Origin: Chloroflexota bacterium
Lineage (GTDB): Bacteria > Chloroflexota > Limnocylindria > Limnocylindrales > CSP1-4
Direction of reading: 5' to 3'
Assembly: GCA_021801545.1 (NCBI GenBank)
Contig: JAJYXX010000104.1
Location: 1 to 5,084 of the forward strand
Length of the DNA: 5,084 bases
Of the stretch, positions 4,553-5,084 are shown in pieces; positions within the stretch are counted from its first letter, which is position 1; the number at the start of each line of letters is the position of its first letter. The position numbers were made by a program, and so were the translations under genes. The notes below the pieces were generated by a model. That model was not told the DNA's origin. It ran no database searches and saw only the letters and a program-made list of their open reading frames with translations.

Positions 4553-5084
4553 ATGCTCGCCTTCATCGACCAGATCGTCATCCCGTTCCTGAGCAGCCTG
4601 TACGGGGCGGTCGGGTACCTGGGCGTCATGCTCGCGATGACGATCGAGTCGGCGATGGTCCCGCTCCCCTCCGAGCTGATCCTGCCGTTCGCCGGCTTTC
4701 TCGTCTCCGACCCGACGAAGATCGAGCCGCTGACGCACGGGCCCTGGAACTACTGGGTCGTCGTCGTCGTGGCCACGCTCGGCAACACGCTCGGCTCGCT
4801 CGTCGCCTACGCGATCGGGGCCTGGGGCGGGCGGCCGTTCCTCGAGCGATACGGCCGGTACCTGCTCATCCGGCCCCACGAGATCGAGCTCGCGGACCAC
4901 TTCTTCGAGCGCTGGGGCGGCCCGACCGTCTTCTTCGGCCGGCTCCTGCCGGTCATTCGGACGTTCATCAGCTTCCCGGCCGGTGTGGCGCGGATGCCGC
5001 TTCGCCCGTTCATCGCCTATTCGACGGCCGGGGCGCTCCCCTGGTCGATGCTCCTCGCCTACGCCGGCACCGTCCTGGGCGCCA
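4553..5084 (+). CDS. DedA-family (SNARE-associated/VTT domain) membrane protein, C-terminus cut by the window edge
   Basis: 177 codons are visible. DedA proteins are polytopic inner-membrane proteins; studied members take part in undecaprenyl-phosphate or phospholipid translocation and membrane homeostasis. Visible hallmarks are the N-terminal hydrophobic segment with ESAMVPLPSELILPFAGF (Glu32, Pro37, Pro39, Glu41), a hydrophobic stretch VVVVVATLGNTLGSLVAYAIG (first residues near 69), a cytosolic-type linker (FLERYGRYLLIRPHEIELAD), and the signature FFGRLLPVIRTFISFPAGVA, with Arg130, Pro133, Arg136 and Pro142-Ala-Gly144. Arg130 and Arg136 appear to match the arginine pair reported as essential in E. 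coli YqjA. Only the last membrane segments are missing, beginning after YSTAGALPWSMLLAYAG. The ATG at 4553 is the first start after an in-frame TGA at 4544-4546. No Shine-Dalgarno is visible, which suggests coupling to the leader ORF. Transported lipid unknown. Confidence 0.92.
   Translation, partial: MLAFIDQIVIPFLSSLYGAVGYLGVMLAMTIESAMVPLPSELILPFAGFLVSDPTKIEPLTHGPWNYWVVVVVATLGNTLGSLVAYAIGAWGGRPFLERYGRYLLIRPHEIELADHFFERWGGPTVFFGRLLPVIRTFISFPAGVARMPLRPFIAYSTAGALPWSMLLAYAGTVLGA

Overview
The window is uniformly GC-rich (by eye about 70%). Its codons end mostly in G or C, Shine-Dalgarno sequences are scarce, and start codons sit 6-7 bases after -10-like boxes. This suggests a leaderless-transcript bacterium such as an actinobacterium (perhaps Thermoleophilia-like) or a high-GC Chloroflexota. 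The sequence alone does not settle which.

Layout from left to right: (1) a minus-strand GNAT acetyltransferase that runs off the left edge (757 down to 1) and carries an inserted linker with a 13-residue periodic Asn-Pro-Phe repeat; (2) a gene-poor stretch, 758-1092, with possible gene tails on the minus strand, a strong hairpin and, at its right end, a near-consensus promoter with dyad operators; (3) a plus-strand two-gene operon, 1093-2516, made of an excisionase-type HTH protein overlapping by ATGA with an AbiEii-like nucleotidyltransferase, which looks like a variant type IV (AbiE-like) toxin-antitoxin or defence pair; (4) a 186-base convergent gap; (5) a minus-strand histidine ammonia-lyase (hutH, 4418 down to 2703) with a GTG start and an unusual Ala/Gly/Pro-rich insert near its C-terminus; (6) a compact divergent promoter region; (7) a predicted 31-codon leader ORF with an in-frame 18-base tandem duplication, ending six bases before (8) a plus-strand DedA-family membrane protein that runs off the right edge.

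The acetyltransferase, hutH and dedA look like ordinary chromosomal genes. The HTH-nucleotidyltransferase pair is the accessory part. It has its own promoter and apparent operator, is transcribed against hutH, and lies beside what may be debris of a broken gene, as expected for a small inserted cassette. The most useful leads are this cassette with its palindromic, apparently leaderless promoter, and the repeat-containing leader ORF that may control dedA translation. No tRNA, rRNA, CRISPR array, transposase or convincing intrinsic terminator was seen.
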